Shown here in pieces: positions 26,341-35,420 of a stretch of DNA of 64,000 nt (the stretch's first letter is position 1; every line of letters begins with the position of its first letter). The notes under the pieces were generated by a model, which saw only the letters and a program-made list of their open reading frames with translations, was not told the origin of the DNA and did not search any database. The stretch covers positions 1-64,000 of the forward strand of contig NZ_BAABJQ010000029.1 of assembly GCF_039543385.1 (NCBI RefSeq), given 5' to 3'. The translations under genes were made by a program, and so were the position numbers. The DNA is from Rugosimonospora acidiphila. GTDB lineage: Bacteria; Actinomycetota; Actinomycetes; Mycobacteriales; Micromonosporaceae.

Positions 26341-27906
26341 TCAGTCGTCCGCGTCCCGGCGCAGCCGGTGCCGGATGCCCCGCTTGGGCAGGTCGATCGG
26401 GGTGAGGCGCACCGGCGGGCGGGGCGGCGGCTCGCCACCGTCGCCGCGGGCATACTCGTCAGTCACGTAGTCGTCACGGACATAGTCGTCAGTGACATAG
26501 CCATCGCGGGCGTAGTCGGTGCCCGGGTAGCCTTCGCCGGCGTCATGCGGGTCGAGGCCACGCCCATCGGTGTCCGGCCCGCGGAAGCGGTCGACCGCGT
26601 GGCCGCCGCCGGATCCGGGGCTCGGACGGCGGCCCGGCCTCGGGCGGTACTCGCGGCTCGGGCGGTACTCGGGGCCGGGCCGGTGCTCGGGACTGGGGCG
26701 GTGCTCAGGACCGGGACGGTGGCGGACCGGGCTCGGGCGGCGGCCGGGGCCGTCGTACCGCACGATCTCCCCGGTACCCGGCGACGGCAGGCTCACCGGC
26801 CCGTCCGCGATACGCCGCGCGGCCAGCGCGGCACCCCGAGCGATGCGCAGCTCCGGCTCGGCGCCGAGATCCACGCGTACCGGCAGCGAGGCGGTCAGCA
26901 GGCTGGTCACCAGCGGGGTGCGCGCCGCGCCGCCGGCGAGCACCACCGCTTCCACCTCCCCCGGCGCCAGGCCGCAGGAGCGGACCGTGGCGCGCACCGT
27001 GTCCAGGGCCGCGAACAGCAGCGGCCGTACCAGCTCCTCGAACCCGCCGCGGGTGACCACCACCCGGGTCGCCACCGATGGCAGCTCGACCGCGATGGTC
27101 GCCTCGGCGGCGGTGGCCAGCCGGTGCCGTGCGGCGGCGCACTCCTCGCGCAGCCGGACGATTCCCTCCCGTACCAGGGGGTCCATCGGGTCCAGCCGGT
27201 CGACGCCGAGCCGCAGCCGCTCGCCCACGTACCCGAACAGCGCGTCGTCCAGCAGCGGCTCGATGCCACCCGGGTACCCGTCTACGTCGCTGTCCACCGC
27301 GCCGCCCGCGCAGCCCAGCAGCTCGAAGGTGCCCAGGTCGGTCCGGCGCACCACCGCCGACTCGCCGCCGTCGAAGTCGTGTACGGCCAGAACGACCCCG
27401 GTGCCGACGGGCTCCTCGGCGGCGTACGCCTCGGCGGCCGCGATCGACGCGGGTACCAGCGTGACGCCGTCCAGCCCGCACCGCCACAGCGCCCGGTGCA
27501 GCAGGTCGACCCGGTACGGGCCCCAGCCTCCGGGGTGGCTGACCACTATCTGGTCGGCCGGGCCGCCCTCGCGCTCCTCGACGCGATCCACCACCCACAT
27601 GGCCAACGCCGCCAGCAGCGCCTGCCCGGTGTACGGCTCGCCGCCGACGAACAGTGGCACCTCGTCACCGACCCGGCGGCCGAACCCGAGCACCGCCCTG
27701 CCCTCGCCGGCCGGGGCCGGCTCGCCGGCTCGCACGGAACCGTCCGGAAAGACGTACAGCACGGAGGGGACGGTGGTGGTGCCGGAGCCGAGCGGTACCG
27801 CCTCGACGGCGCCCCAGCCGGCGGCACCCGCGACCCCGCCGACCAGCCGGGATACCACGGCGGCGGTGTGCCAGCCGCCGAGATCGATCCCGAGGACGTA
27901 CGGCAT
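26341..27906 (-). CDS. Hsp70-like ATPase with a disordered charged tail instead of a substrate-binding domain
   Basis: A 521-aa protein. The actin-like ATPase fold is recognisable: MPYVLGIDLGGWHTA (phosphate 1), VVSHPGGWGPYR, VHDFDGGESAVV (phosphate 2, degenerate from DLGGGTFD) and VVLAGGAARTPLVTSLL (adenosine motif). After about residue 375 there is no beta-sandwich substrate domain; instead a PxPEHRPGPEYRPS-like Arg/Pro repeat and an acidic repeat (YVTDDYVRDDYVTDEY). The ATG at 27906 gives the normal family N-terminus. It is divergent from the iniB-like gene (195 bp), suggesting a joint envelope-stress role. Confidence 0.85.
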   Translation of the reverse strand: MPYVLGIDLGGWHTAAVVSRLVGGVAGAAGWGAVEAVPLGSGTTTVPSVLYVFPDGSVRAGEPAPAGEGRAVLGFGRRVGDEVPLFVGGEPYTGQALLAALAMWVVDRVEEREGGPADQIVVSHPGGWGPYRVDLLHRALWRCGLDGVTLVPASIAAAEAYAAEEPVGTGVVLAVHDFDGGESAVVRRTDLGTFELLGCAGGAVDSDVDGYPGGIEPLLDDALFGYVGERLRLGVDRLDPMDPLVREGIVRLREECAAARHRLATAAEATIAVELPSVATRVVVTRGGFEELVRPLLFAALDTVRATVRSCGLAPGEVEAVVLAGGAARTPLVTSLLTASLPVRVDLGAEPELRIARGAALAARRIADGPVSLPSPGTGEIVRYDGPGRRPSPVRHRPGPEHRPSPEHRPGPEYRPSREYRPRPGRRPSPGSGGGHAVDRFRGPDTDGRGLDPHDAGEGYPGTDYARDGYVTDDYVRDDYVTDEYARGDGGEPPPRPPVRLTPIDLPKRGIRHRLRRDADD

Positions 27907-28101
27907 CCCGAGATTCCACCACACGGGCCACCCCCGTGTCCCCCTAACGGTTGATCCTCCCTCAACCCCCCATCGACGCGCACGCCGTTCGGGAGCCATC
28001 CCCGATGCGCGCCCTGCTCACCCTCCGTAGCTTCGGGGACCGGCGCCGGGCCAGCGGTCCCGGTCGCCTGCCCCTCCGTCCCGATATCGAGGAGTCCCTT
28101 C

Positions 28102-29580
28102 ATGGATTCACCACAAACGCTGCACGACTTCGTGCTCAACCTGCTCAGCAACCCGGATGCCCTGATGGCCTTCCAGGTCGATCCCGAGGGTGCGCTGAAC
28201 GACGCCGGGCTGAGCGACGTCAACGTGCAGGATGTCCAGGAGGCCATCCCGCTGGTCGTGGACTACGCCCCAGCACAGAGCGTGGCCGCGCTGGAGGGCA
28301 CGCTCACCGGCCTGACCGGCGACGCGCTGAGCGCGGACCCGTCCGCCGCGATCCAGCAGATTCAGCTGCTCGCGTCGCAGTTGCCGGCCCAGGCGGCCAA
28401 CGACCTGAGCGTCGCCGCGTCCGGCTCGCTCGTGGGCGGCGTGGACGGCCTTGCCGGCGCCGCGTCGCTGGGCGGCAGCATCGCCTCGGGTCTGGCCGGC
28501 ACGCTGAGCTTCTCGACCTCGTCGGACGTCGCCGGCCACCTGGGCGGGATCGACCCGCTCAGCGCGCTGTCGGGCGTCACGTCGGCGGCGACCGGCATGC
28601 TGGGCGACCCGGCCGCCACCCTCGACGGCGTCACCGGCACCCTCGGCGGCGCCGCCGGCATGCTGGGTGACCCGGCGAACGCGCTGAACGAGGTGACCGG
28701 CCTGCTGTCGGACCCGGGTGCCGCGTTCGGCGCGGTGACCGGAACCCTGGGCGGCGTCACCGGCATGCTCGGCGGCCCGACCGCGGCGCTCGACGGCGTC
28801 ACCGGATCCCTCGGCGGCGTCACCGGGATGCTGGGGGGCGTCACCGGCATGCTGGGGCACGACCCAGCCGCGACACTGGACGGCGTGACCGGCGCCCTCG
28901 GTGGCGTGACCGGCGCCGTGGGCGACCCCGCTGCCGCGCTCGACGGCGTGACCGGAACCCTGGGCGGCGTCACCGGAACCCTGGGCGGCGTGACCGGGAT
29001 GCTCGGCGACCCGGCCGGCGCGCTGGCGCACGACCCGACCGGCCTGCTCGGCGGAACCCTCAACGAGGCGACCGGCCTGGTGGGCCAGGACTCCGGCGGC
29101 CTGCTCGGCGGCACCCTGAGCGACACCACCGGCACCCTGAGCGCCACGACCGGCGCCCTCGGCGGCACCCTGAGCGGCGTCACCGGCACGGTGAGCGGCA
29201 CCACCGGCGCGCTGACCCACAGCACGGACGGCCTGAGCCACGACCCGACCGGCGCGCTGACCGGCACCCTCGGCGGCGTCACCCAGGGCGTGACCGGCAC
29301 CGTCAACCAGGCGTTGGACGGCCACGCGCTCAGCTCCACCGGCCTGACCGGCGACGTGTCCGGCCACGGGCTCGACCTGAGCGGCGTGACCAGCGGCGGC
29401 CTCGCCGGCGGCCTGCTGTCCGGCGACGGCAGCGTCACCCACGACTCGACGCAGGCCACGACGCACGCCCTCGGCGCGCTGCAGCCCAACGGGGTGGGCG
29501 ACCTGGTGGGTCAGGTCACGCAGTCGCCGGACGCGACCGACGGCAACGGCGACCACCTGCTCGGCATCCCGCTGCTGTAG
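28102..29580 (+). CDS. IniB-like repetitive protein
   Basis: A 492-aa protein. Residues 1-60 (TLHDFVLNLLSNPDALMAFQVDPEGALNDAGLSDVNVQDV) match the IniB N-terminal domain found before dynamin-like genes. From about residue 150 it becomes an imperfect tandem array built on LDGVTGTLGGVTGMLGDPAA, rich in Gly, Thr, Leu and Val, ending near residue 450. It has no signal peptide or clear membrane helix. GAGGAG lies before the ATG. It is the first gene of a three-gene + strand operon with two dynamin-like GTPases, the order of mycobacterial iniBAC. Its molecular role is not established. Confidence 0.85.
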   Translation: MDSPQTLHDFVLNLLSNPDALMAFQVDPEGALNDAGLSDVNVQDVQEAIPLVVDYAPAQSVAALEGTLTGLTGDALSADPSAAIQQIQLLASQLPAQAANDLSVAASGSLVGGVDGLAGAASLGGSIASGLAGTLSFSTSSDVAGHLGGIDPLSALSGVTSAATGMLGDPAATLDGVTGTLGGAAGMLGDPANALNEVTGLLSDPGAAFGAVTGTLGGVTGMLGGPTAALDGVTGSLGGVTGMLGGVTGMLGHDPAATLDGVTGALGGVTGAVGDPAAALDGVTGTLGGVTGTLGGVTGMLGDPAGALAHDPTGLLGGTLNEATGLVGQDSGGLLGGTLSDTTGTLSATTGALGGTLSGVTGTVSGTTGALTHSTDGLSHDPTGALTGTLGGVTQGVTGTVNQALDGHALSSTGLTGDVSGHGLDLSGVTSGGLAGGLLSGDGSVTHDSTQATTHALGALQPNGVGDLVGQVTQSPDATDGNGDHLLGIPLL

Positions 29581-29718
29581 CGAGATCCGCCCGCGCGGCG
29601 ATGAAGGTACGGGTGTTTCCCCCGGGAGCAGCCCGTCACATAGGTGTGCGAGCGTGGCACCCGGGCCGGAGCCGACCGAACGGTCGACTCCGGCCCCTGC
29701 CGCGAGTTGGGATCGGCG

Positions 29719-31533
29719 ATGGTACCGCTCTGGCTTGACGTACTGGACGACACCATCCGCGCCTGCGCCGCGCACAGCCGCGCCGATCTGGTGCAGCAGT
29801 TGCAGCACAAACGCGCGCAACTACTCGACCCGAAGCTGCGCGTGCTGGTGGTCGGCGAGGCCGGGCAGGGCAAGAGCCAACTCATCAACGCGCTGCTCAA
29901 CGCGCCGGTCTGCGCGGTCGGGGACGACTTCACCACCAGCGTCCCGTCGGTCATCCAGCACGCCGACGCGCCGTGCGCCGCCCTGGTCACCGGGCCGACC
30001 ACGGTACCGGACCGGGACGTCGCGGCCACCGAACGGGTGCCGGTACCGATCGAGCAGCTCGCCAGCGGGGTCACCGGGGCCGGCCGGTTCCACCGCGCCG
30101 AGATAGGCATCCCGCGCGAGCTGCTGACCGCGGGGCTGGTGCTGATCGACACCCCGGGGCTGGACGCCGGCTGGGCGACCGGCGGGCTGGACGCGGCCTG
30201 GGTCGGGCACACCGACGCGGTACTGCTGGTGTCGGACGCGAACCGGCTACTGTCCAATGTGGAACTGGCCTTCCTCGGGTACGCCGTCCGGACCTGCCCG
30301 CAGGTGATAGTGGCGCTGAGCAAGATAGACATCGCCACGCAGTGGCGCCGGGTCGCCGAGCAGAATCGCGACCGGCTGGCCGGTGCCGGCATTCCGGCCA
30401 CCGTCATCCCGGTCTCCGCCACCCTGCGCCTGCTCGCCGCGAAGGCCAACGACCGGAGGCTCAACGCCGAGTCCGGCTTCCCCGATCTGGTCGGGCGCCT
30501 GCAGCACGACCTGCTGACCAAGCCGGAGTCGCTGGCCCCGCACACCGCTCGCACCATCACCGGCACCGTCGTCGAGCAGCTCTGCCTGCCGCTGCGCGCC
30601 CGCCGCTTCGCACTGGACGGCGCCCTGGTCTCCGGGGCCGCGTCACAGCTGAACGAGGCCCAACGCCGGCTGGACGAGCTGCGCCGGCTCTCCAGTCGCT
30701 GGCAGAATTCGCTGGCCGACGAGATCTCCGACCTGAGCGCCGACATCGAGCACGATCTGCGTGACCGCACGCGCCGGATCCTGCGCCGGGTGGACGAGGT
30801 GTTCGACGACGCCGATCCGGGCGCCGTCTGGGAAGCCTTCGCGCCCTGGCTCGAGGAGAACCTGCTGGAGGCCGCCGAGGCGAACTTCGGCTGGCTGGTC
30901 GAGCGGTCGCACTGGATCGCGGAGAAGATCGCGGCCGGCTTCCCCGGCTACCGCACCGCCGTGCTGCCCGAGTCCGCCTTCGACCTCGGGCACGAACCGT
31001 TCGACACCGTGGCCGAGTTGGAGCAGCCGAACATCGGACGGTTCACCTTCACCCAGAAGGTGTACACCGGGCTGCGCGGCTCCTACGGCGGCCTGGTGAT
31101 GTTCGGTCTGGTCACCAGCCTGGCCGGAATGCCCCTGTTCAACGCCGTGTCGGTGGGTGCCGGCGCGCTTTTCGGTGGCAAGAGCCTGCGCGACGAGGGC
31201 GACTCCCGGCTGCAGCGGCGCCAGAGTCTGGCGAAGGCCGCCGTGCAGCGCCACGTCGAGGACTTCTTCATCTCGTTCAGCAAGGACTGCAAGGACGTGA
31301 TCCGGCAGGTGCAGCGCAGGCTGCGCGACCACTTCGCCGGGATGGCCGAGGATCTGCAGGCGAGCATCCTGGAGTCGGCCAGGACCGCGAAGCAGGCCGC
31401 CGACCGGGACCTCGCGGAGCGGGACCGGCACGACCGCGAACTCCAGCGGGAACTGGAGGACCTGCGCCGGCTGCACGACCGGGCCAACGCGCTCGCGCTG
31501 CCCGCGACCATCACCCGGGCGGTCGCGGCGTGA
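29719..31533 (+). CDS. Dynamin-like GTPase, IniA-like
   Basis: A 604-aa membrane-remodelling GTPase. Starting at the ATG 29719, the P-loop GEAGQGKSQ is at residues 46-54, followed by switch-I TTSVPSV, the G3 motif DTPGLDAG and G4 SKID. Long helices surround a hydrophobic paddle (YGGLVMFGLVTSLAGMPLFNAVSVGAG), and the C-terminus is a coiled coil. In mycobacteria IniA is induced by cell-wall inhibitors and binds membrane. A GTG at 29644 could extend it by 25 residues without similarity. It overlaps the next gene by 4 nt. Confidence 0.9.
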   Translation: MVPLWLDVLDDTIRACAAHSRADLVQQLQHKRAQLLDPKLRVLVVGEAGQGKSQLINALLNAPVCAVGDDFTTSVPSVIQHADAPCAALVTGPTTVPDRDVAATERVPVPIEQLASGVTGAGRFHRAEIGIPRELLTAGLVLIDTPGLDAGWATGGLDAAWVGHTDAVLLVSDANRLLSNVELAFLGYAVRTCPQVIVALSKIDIATQWRRVAEQNRDRLAGAGIPATVIPVSATLRLLAAKANDRRLNAESGFPDLVGRLQHDLLTKPESLAPHTARTITGTVVEQLCLPLRARRFALDGALVSGAASQLNEAQRRLDELRRLSSRWQNSLADEISDLSADIEHDLRDRTRRILRRVDEVFDDADPGAVWEAFAPWLEENLLEAAEANFGWLVERSHWIAEKIAAGFPGYRTAVLPESAFDLGHEPFDTVAELEQPNIGRFTFTQKVYTGLRGSYGGLVMFGLVTSLAGMPLFNAVSVGAGALFGGKSLRDEGDSRLQRRQSLAKAAVQRHVEDFFISFSKDCKDVIRQVQRRLRDHFAGMAEDLQASILESARTAKQAADRDLAERDRHDRELQRELEDLRRLHDRANALALPATITRAVAA

Positions 31534-32990
31534 CGTCGGGCTGGCTCGAAGACCGGGTGTGGATGCTGCTCAACGACGCCCTGGCGGCGTACCGGGACAG
31601 CCCGCGCGCGTTTCGCTGGTTACAGCACCACGCGCAGCGCTTCGAGGAGCCGCTGCGGATCGCCGTCGCGGGGCCGCCCCAGGTGGGCAAGTCAACGCTG
31701 ATCAACGCGATAGTCGGCGAGGGCATCGCGCCGGTCGAGGTCGACGGCGGGGCGGAGGCGCTGGTCTGGTACCAGGACGGTGCGCAGCCGAGGGCCACCC
31801 TGCACTCGCCGCACGAGTCGGTACACGACCTCACGGTGACCCGGCTCGATCGGTGGCTGCACGTCGACTCGCCGACCGGCGCACCGGAGAACGTCAACGA
31901 GATAGTGGTCGACTGGCCGACCCGTACCCTGCGCCACACCATCCTGATCGACACCCCGGGTGCGGTCGCGCCCGGCACCGCCGCGCCGGATGGTCCATCC
32001 ATTATGGACCGCGCCGCCCGGGAGGCCGACGCCATGCTGTACCTGGTCCGGCGCGCGCCCGGCACCGAGCTGAACCCGCTACGGATGGCGCCCGACACGC
32101 CGGTGGGCCGGGCCGCGCCGGTGCAGACCATCCTCGTGCTGTCCCGGGCCGACGAGGTCGGCGGAGGGCGGATCGACGGGCTGCTGTCGGCCAAGCAGCT
32201 CGCCCGCCGGCACCGCCGCGACGTGCGGATGCGCGGGCTGTGCCAGAACGTGGTGGCGGTGGCCGGGCTGATCGCCGAGGCCGGGCGGACCATGCGGGAG
32301 CCCCAGTACGCCGCCCTGGCCGAGCTGGCCGCGCTGGACCGTGAGGGGCTGGACGGGCTGCTGCTGTCCACCGACCGGTTCCTTGGCGCGTCCGACACCG
32401 TACAGACCCTCGCGGTACGCCAGGATCTGCTCAACCGCCTGGGCCTGGTGGGCGTGCGGCTGGCCACCACCCTGATCCGGCAGGGTGGGACGGACCTCGG
32501 CGCCCTGGCCGGCCAGCTGGTGCGCCGCAGCGGCCTGACCGAGCTGCGCGAGTCCATCAGCCAGCTGTTCGTGGAGCGGCGCGGCCTGCTCAAGGCGCGG
32601 TCCGCCCTGCTGGCGCTGGAGTTCGTGCTGCGCGCCGAGCCTCGCCCGGCGGCGACCGGGCTTTCGGCTGAGGTGGAGCGGACGGTGGCCGGCGCCCACG
32701 AGTTTCGCGAGCTGCGGCTGATGGCCGCGCTGCGCGGCGGCCGGATACGACTGCCTTCGGAGCTGGATACGGAGGCGCAACGCTTGATCGGTATGGAAGG
32801 CACGGATGTCTCGACGCGATTGGCAGCAGATGAACAGGCAACCGGGGCCCAACTGTGGGCATTGGGAAGTCAGGCTCTGGACCGGTGGGTGGAACACGCC
32901 GAGAACCCACTTCTCAGCCATGCTCAGCAGGGCGCGGCGCGCACCGTCGTGCGTAGTTGCGAGGGGATCCTGGCCGAGCTCGCCGGCTAA
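31530..32990 (+). CDS. Dynamin-like GTPase, IniC-like
   Basis: A 486-aa second dynamin-family GTPase with P-loop GPPQVGKST at residues 48-56, G3 DTPGAVAPG and the G4-like SRADE. It is shorter than the IniA-like protein and lacks an obvious hydrophobic paddle, as with IniC. The GTG start overlaps the upstream stop (GTGA), so the two are translated together and may form heteromers, as many paired bacterial dynamins do. Length and order agree with iniC. Confidence 0.88.
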   Translation: MTSGWLEDRVWMLLNDALAAYRDSPRAFRWLQHHAQRFEEPLRIAVAGPPQVGKSTLINAIVGEGIAPVEVDGGAEALVWYQDGAQPRATLHSPHESVHDLTVTRLDRWLHVDSPTGAPENVNEIVVDWPTRTLRHTILIDTPGAVAPGTAAPDGPSIMDRAAREADAMLYLVRRAPGTELNPLRMAPDTPVGRAAPVQTILVLSRADEVGGGRIDGLLSAKQLARRHRRDVRMRGLCQNVVAVAGLIAEAGRTMREPQYAALAELAALDREGLDGLLLSTDRFLGASDTVQTLAVRQDLLNRLGLVGVRLATTLIRQGGTDLGALAGQLVRRSGLTELRESISQLFVERRGLLKARSALLALEFVLRAEPRPAATGLSAEVERTVAGAHEFRELRLMAALRGGRIRLPSELDTEAQRLIGMEGTDVSTRLAADEQATGAQLWALGSQALDRWVEHAENPLLSHAQQGAARTVVRSCEGILAELAG

Positions 32991-33091
32991 CCCGCCGGAG
33001 CGCCACCCGGGCTGATCCTCAACTCCCTCAAGATCGCGGCCTGGCGGGCGCCCACCAGGTCCGCTCGGGTGCGCCAGGCGCCGAAGATTCC

Positions 33092-33127
33092 TTGACAGAC
33101 ATATAACCAATCGGCAATTCTGTGGTC
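33092..33127 (+). promoter_or_regulatory. AT-rich promoter/operator region of the SRPBCC gene
   Basis: TTGACA at 33092 is followed by TATAACCAATCGGCAATT, the most AT-rich stretch nearby. Half-site-like ACCAAT/CGGCAATT elements suggest binding of an ArsR-type repressor, as commonly controls SRPBCC genes, but no regulator gene is adjacent. The exact -10 element is unclear. Confidence 0.35.
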
Positions 33128-33652
33128 ATGGCGAACCACGGAGAACTCGAACACGCCGGCGACCGGTGGCGGCTGCGGTTCGCCCGCAGGCTGGCACACC
33201 CTCCGGAGAAGGTGTGGCGGGCGCTCACCGAACCGGAGCACCTGCGGGCCTGGTTCCCGACCACCATCGAGGGAGACCGGGTCTCCGGCGCGACGCTCCG
33301 CTTCGCGCACCCGGACGATCAAGGGCCGGCCTTCACCGGCAGACTCATCACGTACCGGCCGCCCTCGCTCATGGAACTCGAATGGGGCGGCGACACGCTG
33401 CGGTTCGAGCTGAGCCCGGACGGCGACGGGACGGTGCTCACCCTCCTGGACGTGTTCGACGAGCAGGGTAAGGCGGCCCGGGACGCGGCCGGCTGGCACG
33501 TCTGCCTAGATCTGCTGGGCCGGCACCTGGACGGCGCACCGGCGCCACACGACCGGCTCGACGGCTGGACCCGGGTCAACTCGGAGTACATCGACCGGTT
33601 CGGGCCACCGGCCGCCACGATCGGGCCGCCCGAGTCGATGAGCCGTTCCTGA
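33128..33652 (+). CDS. SRPBCC (AHSA1/START-like) domain protein
   Basis: A 174-aa protein with the helix-grip fold motifs of the AHSA1 family: FARRLAHPPEKVWRALTEPEHLRAWFP near the N-terminus, LMELEWGGDTLRFEL, and the C-terminal GWHVCLDLLGRHLDG helix lining a hydrophobic cavity. Such proteins bind small lipophilic ligands. It follows the iniC-like gene by 137 bp but has its own AT-rich promoter region, so it is probably a separate unit. The ATG at 33128 is preferred over GTG 33122. Confidence 0.85.
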   Translation: MANHGELEHAGDRWRLRFARRLAHPPEKVWRALTEPEHLRAWFPTTIEGDRVSGATLRFAHPDDQGPAFTGRLITYRPPSLMELEWGGDTLRFELSPDGDGTVLTLLDVFDEQGKAARDAAGWHVCLDLLGRHLDGAPAPHDRLDGWTRVNSEYIDRFGPPAATIGPPESMSRS

Positions 33653-33706
33653 CCGGGCTACCGAATCCACCGCCGGGGCCCCCGGCCGCCGCCTAGGCTC
33701 GAAACC

Positions 33707-34879
33707 ATGGCCGCCGGACCCAGCGGCGGGTCCGGGCAACGCCGTCTCAGGGGCTCGCCGGAAGAGATCCTGGCCGGTCTGCGCGTGCGGTCCGAAGTCG
33801 GGGTACGCCAGCGCTGGCGCAGGGTCAGGGCCAGTTCCGTGCTCGCCTTTCAGGCCGGGGTCGCCGCGGCGCTGTCCTGGCTGTTCGCCAACAACGTGCT
33901 GCACCACCCGCAGCCAGTTTTCGCCCCGATCTCCGCCGTCATCGTGCTGGACATCTCGTCCGGGCAGCGGTTGCGCCGCACCGCCGAACTCGTCTTCGGC
34001 GTGGCGCTGGGCATCTTCATCGGGGACACCATCGTCTTCGGGATCGGCACCGGCGCGTGGCAGTTGGGCCTGGTGGTCTTCCTCGCCACGATCCTGTCGG
34101 TGTTCATCGGGGGTACCCCGGCCGTGGTGTCCAACGCGGCCTCCTCCGGGGTCCTCATCGCCACCCTGTCCCCGCCGCAGAAGGGCGTCTACTACCTGAG
34201 GTTCGAGGACGCCCTCATCGGCGGCCTGATCGCGCTCGGGGTGATGGCGCTGCTGCTGCCGGCCAATCCGGTGGCGGCCGTGGCCAGAAAGGCCGGGCCG
34301 GCCTGCACGGTGCTCTCCGATGGGCTGGCCCAGGCCGCGCACGCGATGAGCACCCGCAACGCGGACGAGGCGGATGAGGCACTCACCCACCTGCAGCAGG
34401 CCGGCCTCACGGTGTCCCAGTTCCGGGACGCGCTTCCGGAAAGCCGGGAGACGGCCCGGGTCGCGCCGCTGCGCTGGCGTACCCGAAGTGCCCTGGGCAA
34501 GTACCGCAACGCCGCCGAGTATCTCGAGCGGGCGCTGAGCAACACGCGGGTACTGGCCCGCCGGGTGGTGACCATGATCAGGGACGAGGAGCCGATCCCC
34601 GAGCACCTGTACCAATCCGTGTACACGCTCGCCGAGGCCACCAAGGAGGTTCGCAAATCGCTGCTCAGTTCGAGACCCGACAGCAAGGTCGCGGATCTGT
34701 CGGCACAGGCGGTCGGCGAGGCGGCCGAGGCGTACCGCAACGGCCTGAGCTTCTCGGGCAGCGCCGTGGTGGCCCAGATCCGGGCCATCGCCACCGATCT
34801 GCTCGGCACCGCGGACCTGCCCCACGGCGAGGCGAACGAGTTGGTGCGCCGGGCCGGCGGGAACCCGGCAAAGCCCTGA
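33707..34879 (+). CDS. FUSC-family (aromatic acid exporter-like) membrane protein
   Basis: A 390-aa inner-membrane protein. About six hydrophobic segments in residues 45-190 include FQAGVAAALSWLFANNVL, the family motif PQPVFAPISAVIVL and ALGIFIGDTIVFGIG. The C-terminal half is soluble and helical (GLAQAAHAMSTRNADEADEAL onward). This is the FUSC/ArAE layout, seen in exporters of hydroxylated aromatic acids. TAGGCT lies 7 nt before the ATG, so the message may be leaderless. The substrate is unknown. Confidence 0.86.
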   Translation: MAAGPSGGSGQRRLRGSPEEILAGLRVRSEVGVRQRWRRVRASSVLAFQAGVAAALSWLFANNVLHHPQPVFAPISAVIVLDISSGQRLRRTAELVFGVALGIFIGDTIVFGIGTGAWQLGLVVFLATILSVFIGGTPAVVSNAASSGVLIATLSPPQKGVYYLRFEDALIGGLIALGVMALLLPANPVAAVARKAGPACTVLSDGLAQAAHAMSTRNADEADEALTHLQQAGLTVSQFRDALPESRETARVAPLRWRTRSALGKYRNAAEYLERALSNTRVLARRVVTMIRDEEPIPEHLYQSVYTLAEATKEVRKSLLSSRPDSKVADLSAQAVGEAAEAYRNGLSFSGSAVVAQIRAIATDLLGTADLPHGEANELVRRAGGNPAKP

Positions 34880-35149
34880 TTCGGCGCGGCAAGAGGCAAT
34901 CCGCGCGGGCGGGTGAGGGGTCGTCAACCGGACGGCGCGGCCACCGGGTCGTGAACCCGGCAGGAATGGCGAATCGGTGGCGCACGCCGATACCGCCCGC
35001 CGCGGTTGGGAGGAGTCGGGCCGAGGCCCGCTCCGGATCGCCCACCCGAGATCCCCGCGGACGATGGGGCATGGGCCAGATCGCGAAGGACTGACCGCGT
35101 GATCGCGGCGCTCTCGCTCGTGGCGCTCTCGCTCGCCGCGCTGAGGTCC

Positions 35150-35420
35150 GCGGAGGTGCGGCAGGTGATCTACCGCCCGAAGGATTACTGGCGCCCGGTG
35201 ATGGCTGACCGTCAGAGAATCAGTAACCCGCTGGGGTATACGGGGACCACCGGTTGGATGCGCGCTACGCCGAGCGGTTCACCAACGAGGGTGGGTACAT
35301 CCACGCCACGCCCTGGTCTGTGGGCGATCAGGGGCACGACAATGTGAGCCACGGCCGCGCCAACCCGTCGATGCGGAATGCCGAGTGGGTGTAGGGCAAC
35401 ATCCATGTCGGCGCCCCGGT
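35150..35420 (+). pseudogene. Decayed L,D-transpeptidase (YkuD/Ldt) remnant
   Basis: Two pieces of an Ldt-type protein in different frames. Piece one (from 35153) reads EVRQVIYRPKDYW, matching the xVxxRPxxYW motif of the Ig-like domain. Piece two (from 35254, another frame) reads RYAERFTNEGGYIHATPWS, GDQGHDNVSHGRANPSMRNAEW, then a stop, then GNIHVGAPV, matching the catalytic domain. The nucleophile motif SHGC has become SHGR. The usual hundred or so residues between the pieces are reduced to about 30. Frameshift, deletion, internal stop and lost catalytic Cys all say it is inactive. The rest of 34880-35793 holds no gene I can support. Confidence 0.8.

Noticed and set aside
28550..29450. CRISPR-like appearance of the repeated DNA in the IniB-like gene
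   Set aside because: Repeats are imperfect, in frame, without regular unique spacers, and encode a consistent protein motif.
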